Assembly: GCA_002314465.1 (NCBI GenBank) | Contig: DCGA01000060.1 | Coordinates: forward strand, 13,910 to 20,634 | Reading direction: 5' to 3' | DNA: 6,725 bases | From: a bacterium UBA1790 | GTDB taxonomy: Bacteria > Bacteroidota > Bacteroidia > Bacteroidales > Muribaculaceae | Shown: one piece after another, positions 1 to 6,058 of the stretch | Numbering within the stretch: position 1 is the stretch's first letter | Layout of the letters: every line of letters starts with the position of its first letter | Notes under the pieces: generated by a model | The model's input: only the letters and a program-made list of their open reading frames with translations | What the model was told of the DNA's origin: nothing | Databases searched by the model: none | Program-made: the position numbers and the translations under genes

Positions 1-2
1 CC

Positions 3-1589
3 CCTGCCATAGGCGAATGGATCAGTGCTCACACATGGATGATCATCGGATCTTGTTTTGCTGCAATGAGTGTTGTCATGTCATTGCTTGCATTGTTCAG
101 GGTGAGCATTCTGCGCACTGTGGTCCTTATGGGTACATTCTCGCTGGCCATGGCTTTTGCCGGCAACGACCTTGTCAACTTTGTTGGCGTTCCGTTTGCC
201 GGATTGTCGGCCTATCAGGACTGGGCTTCAAGCGGAGCCGCAGACATCAATGCCTACACGATGGGTTCACTTGGAGAGAGTGCCCACACTCCGGTCATTT
301 ATCTTATCGCGGCTGGCTTGGTAATGGTGCTTGCGCTTGTGTTTTCCAAGAAAGCGCAGAATGTTGTGAAAACATCGGTTGACCTTTCGCGTCAGGACGA
401 GGGCGATGAGATGTTTGGCAGTAGCGGCGTTGCCCGTACCATTGTTCGTGTTGCCGGTCGCACCTCGACAAGGATTGTGCGACTTTTCCCGCATAGGGCA
501 AGGCTTTGGATTGATTCTCGTTTTAGAATTGATTACAGTGCGCTTGAGCAAGGTGCCGCCTTCGACATGGTTCGCGCTTCGGTTAACCTTGTGCTTGCAG
601 GTTTGCTCGTTGCGCTGGGTACATCGTTCAAACTCCCCCTGTCTACGACTTATGTTACTTTTATGGTTGCCATGGGTGCATCGCTTGCCGATAGGGCATG
701 GGGCCGTGAGTCGGCGGTATTCCGTGTTACCGGTGTGCTCAGTGTGATAGGCGGGTGGTTCCTCACCGCAGGCGTTGCATTCTTCGCTTGTTTTGTCGTA
801 GCGTTGTTGTTGTATTATGGCAATTTTCCTGTAATGTTCGCGGCTATCGTCCTTGCCGTTACCTTACTGGTGCGCAGCAATGTGAAATATGCTCGCAAGA
901 CTCGTGAGAAAGACACTCTTGCTCAGCAACTGGTGCGTTGCAACGACGAGGACACGCTGTGGCAGTTGCTTAACGACCACATCCGTTTGGGCAATGCCCG
1001 TACGGTGGGATTCGTCCTGTCATCTTATCGCTCGATTACCACTTCGCTGCTCGAAGAACATTATGGACCTCTCAAGCGCAATGTGGCATTAATCACCGAG
1101 CAACGCGGCGAACTAAAGCGACAGCGCAAACGTGAGATTATGGCAATGCGTCGCATGGATCCCGCGAAGGTTATGCAACGTAATACCTGGTACTTCATGG
1201 GCATTAATTCTTGTCAGCAGATGCTATACAGCCTGAAGCGCACCAACGATCCCGTGAAGGAACATGTAGGCAACAGTTTCAGCCCGATACCCGAGGTCTA
1301 CCACAAACCTTTCATAGCTATGCGCGACGATGTCCTCGCTATCTATGACCGTGCCCACAACATGCTGCTCAATGGTGACTATAGCGACATCGACTACTTG
1401 CGTTCCGACGCCGAGGAGTTGCAGTCGCGCATCTCGGTCTTTCGCAAGGAAATGATGGCTGCTTTGAGTGACGGGAAAGATAATGTGAACACCATGCTGC
1501 TCATGATACACATCATTCAGGAAAGCGATGTCCTTGTAGGAAGCCTTAAGCACATGATGAGGGGAATGAAGCGATTTGCCGGGGAATGA
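3..1589 (+). CDS. PiT-family inorganic phosphate transporter, C-terminal part (5' end outside window)
   Basis: An inner-membrane permease that takes up inorganic phosphate with a coupled cation (family knowledge; the exact ion is not visible). The frame is open from base 3 with no stop, so the true start lies upstream; 528 codons are visible and the first Met at 39 is internal. The second copy of the PiT signature is seen as AGNDLVNFVG (bases 159-188), and the later G/L-P-L-S-T-T motif at about 632-650, followed by further hydrophobic segments up to about base 885. Between them is a polar, basic loop (about 345-510). From about base 885 to the stop the protein is soluble, charged and helical, resembling the PhoU-like cytoplasmic tail found on long Bacteroidetes PiT proteins. 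It ends 3 bases before the convergent symporter gene. Family call is firm; the tail's role is inferred. Confidence 0.9.
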   Translation, partial: PAIGEWISAHTWMIIGSCFAAMSVVMSLLALFRVSILRTVVLMGTFSLAMAFAGNDLVNFVGVPFAGLSAYQDWASSGAADINAYTMGSLGESAHTPVIYLIAAGLVMVLALVFSKKAQNVVKTSVDLSRQDEGDEMFGSSGVARTIVRVAGRTSTRIVRLFPHRARLWIDSRFRIDYSALEQGAAFDMVRASVNLVLAGLLVALGTSFKLPLSTTYVTFMVAMGASLADRAWGRESAVFRVTGVLSVIGGWFLTAGVAFFACFVVALLLYYGNFPVMFAAIVLAVTLLVRSNVKYARKTREKDTLAQQLVRCNDEDTLWQLLNDHIRLGNARTVGFVLSSYRSITTSLLEEHYGPLKRNVALITEQRGELKRQRKREIMAMRRMDPAKVMQRNTWYFMGINSCQQMLYSLKRTNDPVKEHVGNSFSPIPEVYHKPFIAMRDDVLAIYDRAHNMLLNGDYSDIDYLRSDAEELQSRISVFRKEMMAALSDGKDNVNTMLLMIHIIQESDVLVGSLKHMMRGMKRFAGE

Positions 1590-1592
1590 CGG

Positions 1593-2918
1593 TTATCGTG
1601 TGCGCTTGTAGCCAAAGATAATAGGTACACAGCCAGCAAACAATCCGCATAGGGTAGGGCTAAGCCATGCGTAATTCACTGTATTTACAAGCAACATTGT
1701 CAATACTGAGCAAATCATCGATGCTATGGCATAGCGCCCCTTGACGCGACTGGGCAGGAAGAATGCGCAGGTCATGGGGATGAGAATGCTGGCAGCCCTG
1801 AGTCCGAGGCTAAGGAACCCAAGGTCGTTGATGAATGTGCCTGTGAGTAGCATTGACACCACAAGTGCCATGCTCATTATTGCTACAAGCGTGATGCGCA
1901 CAAGTGTGGTGCTATGGTCGAGTGACTTTTGGAAAAGGTCGCGCACCACAATCACGCTGCTGCCGAGGGCTATGCCTGTGCATCCGCCCACCACGGTGAT
2001 AAGCAGTGTGCCCATTACCATGCCTCCCAACCAGTGCGGCAGGTATTGCAGGGCAAACGACGGGAACGCTGTGCTGGCAACATCTATGCTGCCCGTTGAG
2101 TGCATATACATGCCCACAAGCGTGCATGCGACGCCTATTGGTGGTATGAGCAACGCACTGAGCAATGCGCCTTTACGCGCTACTGCCGTACTCTTGCCGG
2201 CCCACACGGCTTGTGCATAGCTCTGTGTAGCCACAACCCCGAGTATCATCGACAGTGCAGAGTTGAGGTCGGTAGATAATCCGCGGTTGAACGGGTTGAA
2301 TAATGTTCTGTCAAAGTCGTTGAGGCCATGGGTGCGCCACATCACTACGATGCCGCTCACCACGCATGCCGCATAGAGCAGCACAAGTTTGGCGATTCCT
2401 CCCTTGCCGGCTCCCATCATGCCGCCCGACACCACATATATGAGCATTATCGCAGTGCCTGTGAGCAGTGCCGTGAGCAATGAGCAAGGGAAGATTGCAC
2501 GGATGAGTGCCGCACATGCAAGTTGCTGTGCCACAATGCTGAAGAACATGCCGAACAGACTGAGTAGCGAACCTGTAACCTCGGCTTTCTTTCCGAATTC
2601 GCGTCCCACGATTTCGAGCAGGGTGTTACAGCCGGTTTTGCGCAGGCGTGGTGTCATCACATAGAGCAGCAGGCAACCAAGTGCCGACCCCCATGTGAAC
2701 CATATTCCCGAGAAACCATAGTTATAGCCCATCTCGGCGGTGCCTATGGTGGCCTGGCCACCTACAAGCGTACCGATGATTGCCCCGGCAACAATCCATG
2801 CGCCGGCTTGACCGCGAGCAGTGGCAAACCCCTTGCCGCTATGCCCCGATGCCACGCCTATACCTATTATTAAGGCAACGGTGAGCAGTATCATCACTAT
2901 GTGTACACTCGAAATCAT
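1593..2918 (-). CDS. Sodium:solute symporter family (SSS) transporter, substrate unknown
   Basis: A polytopic inner-membrane protein of 441 residues, predicted to use the sodium gradient to import an organic solute. By eye there are about 12-13 hydrophobic segments, starting at residues 7-24 and 41-60. Family-like features are the Gly/Ala-rich second segment with GGQATIGTAEMGY (53-65), the polar stretch QAVWAGKSTAVARKGALL near 240 followed by a long hydrophobic segment, and a Gly/Ser-rich segment near 310. It is shorter than many SSS proteins (commonly 470-550), with little beyond the last membrane segment. Nothing in the sequence identifies the substrate. The Met1 start leaves only four bases after the -7 box; Met9 (ATG at 2892-2894) would give a leader of usual length but a short first helix. 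It stands alone, convergent with the phosphate transporter. Confidence 0.85.
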   Translation of the reverse strand: MISSVHIVMILLTVALIIGIGVASGHSGKGFATARGQAGAWIVAGAIIGTLVGGQATIGTAEMGYNYGFSGIWFTWGSALGCLLLYVMTPRLRKTGCNTLLEIVGREFGKKAEVTGSLLSLFGMFFSIVAQQLACAALIRAIFPCSLLTALLTGTAIMLIYVVSGGMMGAGKGGIAKLVLLYAACVVSGIVVMWRTHGLNDFDRTLFNPFNRGLSTDLNSALSMILGVVATQSYAQAVWAGKSTAVARKGALLSALLIPPIGVACTLVGMYMHSTGSIDVASTAFPSFALQYLPHWLGGMVMGTLLITVVGGCTGIALGSSVIVVRDLFQKSLDHSTTLVRITLVAIMSMALVVSMLLTGTFINDLGFLSLGLRAASILIPMTCAFFLPSRVKGRYAIASMICSVLTMLLVNTVNYAWLSPTLCGLFAGCVPIIFGYKRTR

Positions 2919-2922
2919 AGTG

Positions 2923-2930
2923 CAAAATTA
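2923..2930 (-). promoter_or_regulatory. Bacteroidetes -7 promoter element for the SSS transporter
   Basis: Read on the minus strand this is TAATTTTG, an exact match to the Bacteroidetes TAnnTTTG -7 consensus. It is followed by CACT and then the ATG at 2918. I see no good -33 TTTG at the usual 19-21 base distance. The box implies a leaderless or nearly leaderless message if Met1 is the start. Confidence 0.6.
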
Positions 2931-2985
2931 CAAAGAATATTTACTCGTGGGCTTAAATATCAGTTAAAATACATCACGACCCGAT

Positions 2986-3022
2986 AAAAACAAAGGCAGG
3001 TGCCCATGTGGGCACCTGCCTT
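2986..3022 (-). terminator. Intrinsic terminator of the outer-membrane protein gene
   Basis: A perfect inverted repeat has arms 2993-3005 and 3010-3022, that is 13 pairs with a GC-rich core (GGCAGGTGCCC / GGGCACCTGCC) and a 4-base loop. On the minus strand it is followed by TTTGTTTTTA, a good U-tract (its first Ts overlap the outer stem). It starts about 20 bases after the stop codon at 3045. The plus-strand side has only TTGTATTGTT, so orientation toward the minus strand is favoured. Confidence 0.85.
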
Positions 3023-3044
3023 GTATTGTTATGATCTTCTATTA

Positions 3045-3671
3045 TTAGAAGTTGTAACCCAGATTTACCTGGAATTTCTTGATCTTTGTGTCGGCGTTCT
3101 TCTGGAACTTTGTGAAGTCGGCACCATAGCTTGCGCCAACAACATACTTGCGTGAGATGTGGAGGTTAACACCTACGTGCCAACCTGCCTGCCAACGGCT
3201 TGCTGCAAATGTTTCGCCCAGTTTGTCCTTGTCAAAGATGTTGAAATCCTGGCTCAGACCATTGAGGTTACCATAAACGTAAACCTTACCGTCGAGACCT
3301 GCATAGGGAGCTACTGCAAAGGTGTCGCCTATTAAGGGCAGGTAATAACCCACGTTCAGGGGGATTGAAAGGTTCACGAGATTCATTGTAGCATCCTCAT
3401 TGCCCTTGATACCGATGATTGTCTCTAGGATGTTTGAGCTTTTGATGCCCCAGTCTACATTGAGACCAGCCTCGAAGTATACGGGAACCTTCTGGCTAAG
3501 CTGCCATGCCTTCACATAGGTTGCAGATGCACCGTTGAGGGTTGTCTCGTCGAGCTTGATGTTGTCATAAGAAAAACGTACGCCGCTCCATGATGCGGGC
3601 TTTTGTGCACTAAGAGTGAGCGATGTCATAAGGGCAATCGCAAGTGCTAAAATCTTTACTGTTTTAGTCAT
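3045..3671 (-). CDS. Small outer-membrane beta-barrel protein (OMP_b-brl-like), exported
   Basis: A 208-residue protein with a clear signal peptide: Met-Thr-Lys, a hydrophobic core (residues 6-20), and a likely signal peptidase I cut after LSAQ at about residue 23. The mature part alternates polar and aromatic/hydrophobic residues in short strands separated by turns, and ends in Tyr-Asn-Phe. A C-terminal aromatic residue is typical of barrels inserted by the BAM machinery. It resembles the small porin-like barrels common in Bacteroidetes; no substrate or partner is indicated. The frame stays open upstream to 3812, but that extension runs through the neighbour's terminator and this gene's -7 box, and it would bury the signal peptide, so the start at 3671 is chosen. 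It appears to be a single-gene unit. Confidence 0.8.
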   Translation of the reverse strand: MTKTVKILALAIALMTSLTLSAQKPASWSGVRFSYDNIKLDETTLNGASATYVKAWQLSQKVPVYFEAGLNVDWGIKSSNILETIIGIKGNEDATMNLVNLSIPLNVGYYLPLIGDTFAVAPYAGLDGKVYVYGNLNGLSQDFNIFDKDKLGETFAASRWQAGWHVGVNLHISRKYVVGASYGADFTKFQKNADTKIKKFQVNLGYNF

Positions 3672-3697
3672 ATTATTTATATTTAAAAAATGAGTTG

Positions 3698-3705
3698 CAA
3701 AAATA
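3698..3705 (-). promoter_or_regulatory. -7 promoter element for the outer-membrane protein gene
   Basis: Minus-strand TATTTTTG matches TAnnTTTG exactly and lies 26 bases before the ATG at 3671, giving an AT-rich leader of about 20 bases. A TTG at 3722-3724 is the nearest -33 candidate, but its 16-base spacing is short of the usual 19-21. Confidence 0.65.
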
Positions 3706-3780
3706 AGTCTTTTTGTCGGATCAATCGTTGGTAATAAGAAAAAATGAACACTGTATGTGAAATTTTGGCCAGTTGACTTT

Positions 3781-3819
3781 AAATAAAAGAAGGTCCTGCT
3801 CCTTGCGGGCAAGACCTTC
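3781..3819 (-). terminator. Intrinsic terminator of the winged-helix gene
   Basis: Arms 3789-3801 and 3807-3819 form 12 pairs with one C-A mismatch around a 5-base loop; the outer seven pairs (GAAGGTC/GACCTTC) are perfect. Reading on the minus strand, the stem is followed by TTTTATTT. It begins 28 bases after the stop of the gene ending at 3847. The plus-strand side lacks a U-tract. Confidence 0.8.
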
Positions 3820-3846
3820 CCTAAATTATGTGACTCTGTCTAATAA

Positions 3847-4050
3847 TTAGATGAGAGTAACTTCAACCTCAGTTTCATTCTCGTTTACATTAACTTTACC
3901 CTCGCGAGCAAGCCAGCCGATAGCTGCGTAAACTTCTTTTTCTTTGAGCTTAGTGGCCTTCTTGAGACCCTTTACATTAAGTGTGCCTTTAGCGTCGTTG
4001 AGGGCATTCCATACGGCACCTGCCCACAGACCAATTGTTTCTACATTCAT
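3847..4050 (-). CDS. Winged helix-turn-helix protein, DUF2582-type (PF10771)
   Basis: A 67-residue protein that closely resembles the small DUF2582 winged-helix family widespread in Bacteroidetes (recognised from memory, not searched). Residues 4-18 form a first helix (IGLWAGAVWNALN). NVKGLKKATKLKEKEVYAAIGWLAREG (24-50) fits a helix-turn-helix whose second helix would contact nucleic acid, and residues 51-66 form a beta wing (KVNVNENETEVEVTLI). The molecular function of the family is not established to my knowledge; the fold suggests DNA or RNA binding, but the protein is just one domain with no sensor part. It has its own promoter and terminator, so it is a single-gene unit between rsgA and the outer-membrane protein gene. 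Confidence 0.85.
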   Translation of the reverse strand: MNVETIGLWAGAVWNALNDAKGTLNVKGLKKATKLKEKEVYAAIGWLAREGKVNVNENETEVEVTLI

Positions 4051-4081
4051 AATATAAAATCATTTATTATTAAAAACGATG

Positions 4082-4113
4082 CAAAGTTACGCAATTATTG
4101 TTAAATACACAAA
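4082..4113 (-). promoter_or_regulatory. Complete Bacteroidetes promoter (-33/-7) for the winged-helix gene
   Basis: On the minus strand TTTG (4110-4113) is followed by 20 bases and then TAACTTTG (4082-4089). Both boxes and the spacing match the Bacteroidetes consensus TTTG-N19-21-TAnnTTTG. This is the best-formed promoter in the window. It predicts a leader of about 25 AT-rich bases before the ATG at 4050. Confidence 0.8.
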
Positions 4114-4126
4114 AATGGCTGACATA

Positions 4127-4159
4127 AACGCACATAAGCGTTCATGCAACCGATTGCAT
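4127..4159 (-). other. Two adjacent short inverted repeats after rsgA
   Basis: AACGC/GCGTT (4127-4131 with 4138-4142) and ATGCAA/TTGCAT (4144-4149 with 4154-4159) lie back to back between the rsgA stop and the winged-helix promoter. Neither is followed directly by a U-tract on the minus strand. They could be a weak end of the rsgA transcript or an operator just upstream of the -33 box; they could also be chance. Confidence 0.3.
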
Positions 4160-4177
4160 AAACCGTCATGTTCTTGA

Positions 4178-5113
4178 TTAGAATCCCTTGCGGTATTTGT
4201 CCTCCGGGTCGTCGGTGATGATGCTCAGGTAACTGTTGTAGCGAGACTCGCTAATGTAGTGGTTCTCAACAGCTTCGAGTACAGTGCAACCGGGCTCGTG
4301 GGTGTGGGTGCAGTTGCCGAACCGGCAGTCCTCCGACACCTTGAAAATCTCGGGGAAATAATGCGCAACTTCCTCACGCTTGAAGTCGATTGTGCCGAAC
4401 CCCTTCACACCCGGAGCGTCGATGATGCAACCGCCGTCGGGAAGGTCGAGCATCTCGCTGAATGTGGTGGTGTGCATGCCCGTGTGGTGCGACTGCGAGA
4501 CATCGCCCACGCGCAGTCTTGCATCGGGAACCATGCAGTTGATAATCGAACTCTTGCCTACACCAGAGTTGCCAGAAAGAAGCGAGGTTTTGCCGTTTAG
4601 TGACAACCTGAGTTCGTCCAGGCCGACACCGGTTTTGGTCGACAGCGTGATAACCTCATAACCGATGGAACGGTACAGGTTTGTAACGGCGTCGAGTAGG
4701 GCGGAGTCGTCTTCCTCGGTGAGCAGGTCTATCTTGTTGATGGCGATTACCGTGGGTACGTTATAGGCCATAGCGGTGGCAAGGAAGCGGTCGATGAAAG
4801 TGGTGTTGGTCACGGGGTTGGCAAGCGTTACCACCAGCACTGCCTGGTCGAGGTTGCTGGCTATGATCTGGAACTCCTTTGACAGATTGCTCGAGCGGCG
4901 GATGATGTAGTTGCGGCGCTCCTCAATCGAGAGGATAAACGCAGTGCCGTCGCCCTTAACCTCGATGTTGACGATGTCGCCCACAGCCACGGGGTTAGTG
5001 CAACGGAATCCTTTGAGTCGCAGGTTTCCCTTGATCTTGCAGTTGTGGGTTGTGCCGTCGTCGTGGCGCACCACATACCAACTGCCGGTGTTCTTTATTA
5101 CCAGTCCTTTCAT
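4178..5113 (-). CDS. rsgA: Ribosome small-subunit-dependent GTPase A (RsgA/YjeQ)
   Basis: A circularly permuted GTPase that acts late in 30S ribosomal subunit maturation, in the cytoplasm. All the diagnostic parts are present in the permuted order: an N-terminal OB fold (about 1-70), G4 NKID (126-129), G5-like STK (158-160), P-loop GNSGVGKS (181-188), a G2 segment GMHTTT (212-217), G3 DAPG (232-235), and a zinc site at Cys263, Cys268, His270 and Cys276 with the family's C-x4-C-x-H-x5-C spacing. The length (311) is normal. The start is supported by the usual MKGLV-I-K-N opening of Bacteroidetes members and by the -7 box directly upstream. It is transcribed divergently from the coiled-coil/zapA cluster. 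Confidence 0.96.
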   Translation of the reverse strand: MKGLVIKNTGSWYVVRHDDGTTHNCKIKGNLRLKGFRCTNPVAVGDIVNIEVKGDGTAFILSIEERRNYIIRRSSNLSKEFQIIASNLDQAVLVVTLANPVTNTTFIDRFLATAMAYNVPTVIAINKIDLLTEEDDSALLDAVTNLYRSIGYEVITLSTKTGVGLDELRLSLNGKTSLLSGNSGVGKSSIINCMVPDARLRVGDVSQSHHTGMHTTTFSEMLDLPDGGCIIDAPGVKGFGTIDFKREEVAHYFPEIFKVSEDCRFGNCTHTHEPGCTVLEAVENHYISESRYNSYLSIITDDPEDKYRKGF

Positions 5114-5120
5114 TTTCTTG

Positions 5121-5128
5121 CAAAATTA
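5121..5128 (-). promoter_or_regulatory. -7 promoter element for rsgA
   Basis: Minus-strand TAATTTTG, an exact TAnnTTTG match, is followed by seven bases (CAAGAAA) and the rsgA ATG at 5113. The start of transcription would therefore fall at or within a few bases of the start codon. No good -33 box is seen at the standard distance. Confidence 0.6.
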
Positions 5129-5219
5129 CAGATTAAAAGTCATATTATGGTCCATAAAGTGGAAAAAAGTTAGTGCAACGTGCTTTTTTTAATTATGTAG
5201 CGGTTATTTTGGTTACAAT

Positions 5220-5253
5220 TTTGCTGTTGTTTCGCGATTTTTTTGTACTTTTG
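5220..5253 (+). promoter_or_regulatory. Promoter for the coiled-coil/zapA cluster
   Basis: TTTG (5220-5223), 22 bases, then TACTTTTG (5246-5253). The -7 box is exact and the spacing is one base beyond the usual 19-21. It lies 18 bases before the ATG at 5272, giving a leader of roughly 10-14 bases, and it is divergent from the rsgA promoter. Confidence 0.7.
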
Positions 5254-5271
5254 TGCAAAACTTGGATTTAT

Positions 5272-5565
5272 ATGGCTATCGAACTTCAAGAAACGCTTAC
5301 ACGCATCATCAGCAAGAGCAAGGTAATGGTTGAGAAATACCATGCTATTGTTGCGGCCAAGGCACAGACCGACAAGGAAAATGCCGAGGTGCGTGCCGAG
5401 AACGAGAAGTTGCGCATAGAGATTGAGCGTGTAAAGCGCGAGAACGAATATCTGCGCATGGCCCATAGCATTGCCCCCACACCCGAGACGGTGGCAAAAA
5501 GCAAGAGTATGATTTCCAAGATTGTGCGGGACATTGACAAGTGCATTAACCAACTTAATGCATGA
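5272..5565 (+). CDS. Small coiled-coil protein encoded with ZapA (possible ZapB/ZauP-like Z-ring factor)
   Basis: I do not recognise a characterised family. The 97-residue protein is cytoplasmic and almost all helix: a long coiled coil (about 14-62) rich in Glu/Lys with heptad-like Leu/Ile/Val (for example NEKLRIEIERVKRENEYLRM), a Pro-containing break near 68-71 (APTPE), and a second amphipathic helix ending in IDKCINQLNA. The frame is open upstream to 5173, which would add a hydrophobic segment, but that start lies before the promoter at 5220-5253, so 5272 is preferred. Its stop overlaps the zapA start as ATGA, implying translational coupling. ZapB in E. coli and ZauP in Caulobacter are coiled-coil partners of ZapA, and ZauP is encoded with it; a similar role here is inference. 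Confidence 0.75.
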   Translation: MAIELQETLTRIISKSKVMVEKYHAIVAAKAQTDKENAEVRAENEKLRIEIERVKRENEYLRMAHSIAPTPETVAKSKSMISKIVRDIDKCINQLNA

Positions 5566-5867
5566 CAACGATAATGGCAAACAAGAGAAAAGACATATGG
5601 CTCCAGATTGCTGACGTGCGACCCATTCCACTCAGCATCAATCCCGAGGAAGAAGCGCGATGCCGCGAAGCCGAGCATCTCGTGAACTCGCTGTGGGATA
5701 AATGGATGAAGCAGTTTGCCGATAATGGCTCATCGCAAGAGGTGCTTGCGAGGGTTGCTTTCAGGTTTGCGCAGCTCTACTTCGACGAATATGCGCACAA
5801 CAAGAATGTTAACACCTTCCTCGAGAAGTTTGAGAAAGAACTCGACGGGGCGGTGATAGATGTTTAA
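5562..5867 (+). CDS. zapA: Cell division protein ZapA
   Basis: ZapA binds FtsZ and cross-links its filaments in the Z ring. The protein (101 residues) has the short family layout: an N-terminal strand-turn-strand region (IWLQIADVRPIPLSINPEEE, about residues 12-31), then helices with the EEEARCREAEHLVNSLWDKW pattern and a C-terminal coiled-coil helix (about 59-96) with VLARVAFRFAQLYF. Sequence identity to E. coli ZapA looks low, but the IAD-x-PIPL-x-I-x-PEEE opening fits Bacteroidetes members. Two starts are possible: 5562, which overlaps the upstream stop by four bases, or 5574 (MANKRK), four codons in, which is closer to the usual family start. The overlapping start suggests fixed stoichiometry with the coiled-coil protein. 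No Shine-Dalgarno site is seen. Confidence 0.8.
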   Translation: MTTIMANKRKDIWLQIADVRPIPLSINPEEEARCREAEHLVNSLWDKWMKQFADNGSSQEVLARVAFRFAQLYFDEYAHNKNVNTFLEKFEKELDGAVIDV

Positions 5868-6030
5868 AGCCTCTTAGATATCGGGTAACGCCCTGATAAT
5901 TAGCTTCGATTGTCGGTCAGTGACAACCACTTTAATTTAGAGAAATTTTAGGTTCCTGCACACTCATTGTGGACTATTGTGCCGCCCTTGGCTGGGACGG
6001 CGTGCCACACATGGGGGTGCGTTTTTATTA
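5868..6030 (+). ncRNA. Foldable zapA-rny gap: candidate structured RNA, possibly 6S RNA
   Basis: This stretch holds no credible reading frame but several local stems in order: ATC-GGG/CCC-T-GAT around 5879-5897, TTGTC/GACAA (5910-5914 with 5922-5926), AATTT/AAATT (5934-5938 with 5943-5947), and a 63-base hairpin with an internal bulge (5958-6020) ending in a U-rich tail. Nothing resembling SRP RNA, tmRNA, RNase P RNA or a tRNA is seen. The 6S RNA gene (ssrS) neighbours zapA in many proteobacteria, and a 6S-type RNA is known in Bacteroidales, so 6S is the leading guess. I could not build the expected end-to-end closing stem with a central bubble, and I see no clean promoter for it, so it may instead be the 3' end of the zapA message or the rny leader. 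Confidence 0.4.
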
Positions 6031-6040
6031 ATATTTTTTA
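5958..6040 (+). terminator. Long bulged hairpin with U-rich tail after zapA
   Basis: The lower stem pairs 5958-5972 with 6005-6020 (14 pairs, one A-G mismatch, one bulged C). The upper stem pairs 5981-5987 with 5994-6001 (7 pairs, one bulged A) around the loop TTGGCT, and an asymmetric bulge (about 5973-5980 against 6002-6004) separates them. The tail GTTTTTATTAATATTTTTTA follows at once. The tail lies only on the plus-strand side, so it would end plus-strand transcription upstream of rny. It may be the 3' end of the candidate RNA. Confidence 0.65.
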
Positions 6041-6058
6041 TCTACATAATTTTTATAA

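Noticed and set aside
39..747. Alternative-frame and antisense frames within the phosphate transporter
   Set aside because: Cys/His/Arg-rich translations without family features; the main frame is a well-supported PiT protein.
1741..2220. 159-codon open frame on the plus strand inside the symporter gene
   Set aside because: It is antisense to a convincing membrane protein; its translation is low in complexity and resembles no family.
3672..3812. N-terminal extension of the outer-membrane protein to a Met at 3812
   Set aside because: It would run through the terminator of the neighbouring gene and this gene's own -7 box and would place a clear signal peptide 47 residues inside the protein.
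5173..5195. Short stem GCA-ACG-TGC followed by seven Ts between rsgA and the coiled-coil gene
   Set aside because: A three-pair stem is too weak for a terminator, and no plus-strand transcript is expected to end there because rsgA runs the other way.
5173..5271. N-terminal extension of the coiled-coil protein to a Met at 5173, adding a hydrophobic segment
   Set aside because: The extension starts upstream of the promoter at 5220-5253, its base composition is AT-rich intergenic in character, and the downstream Met at 5272 gives a coherent soluble protein.
5170..5678. Minus-strand open frames opposite the coiled-coil gene and zapA start
   Set aside because: They are antisense to two coupled genes with a promoter, and no family resemblance is seen.
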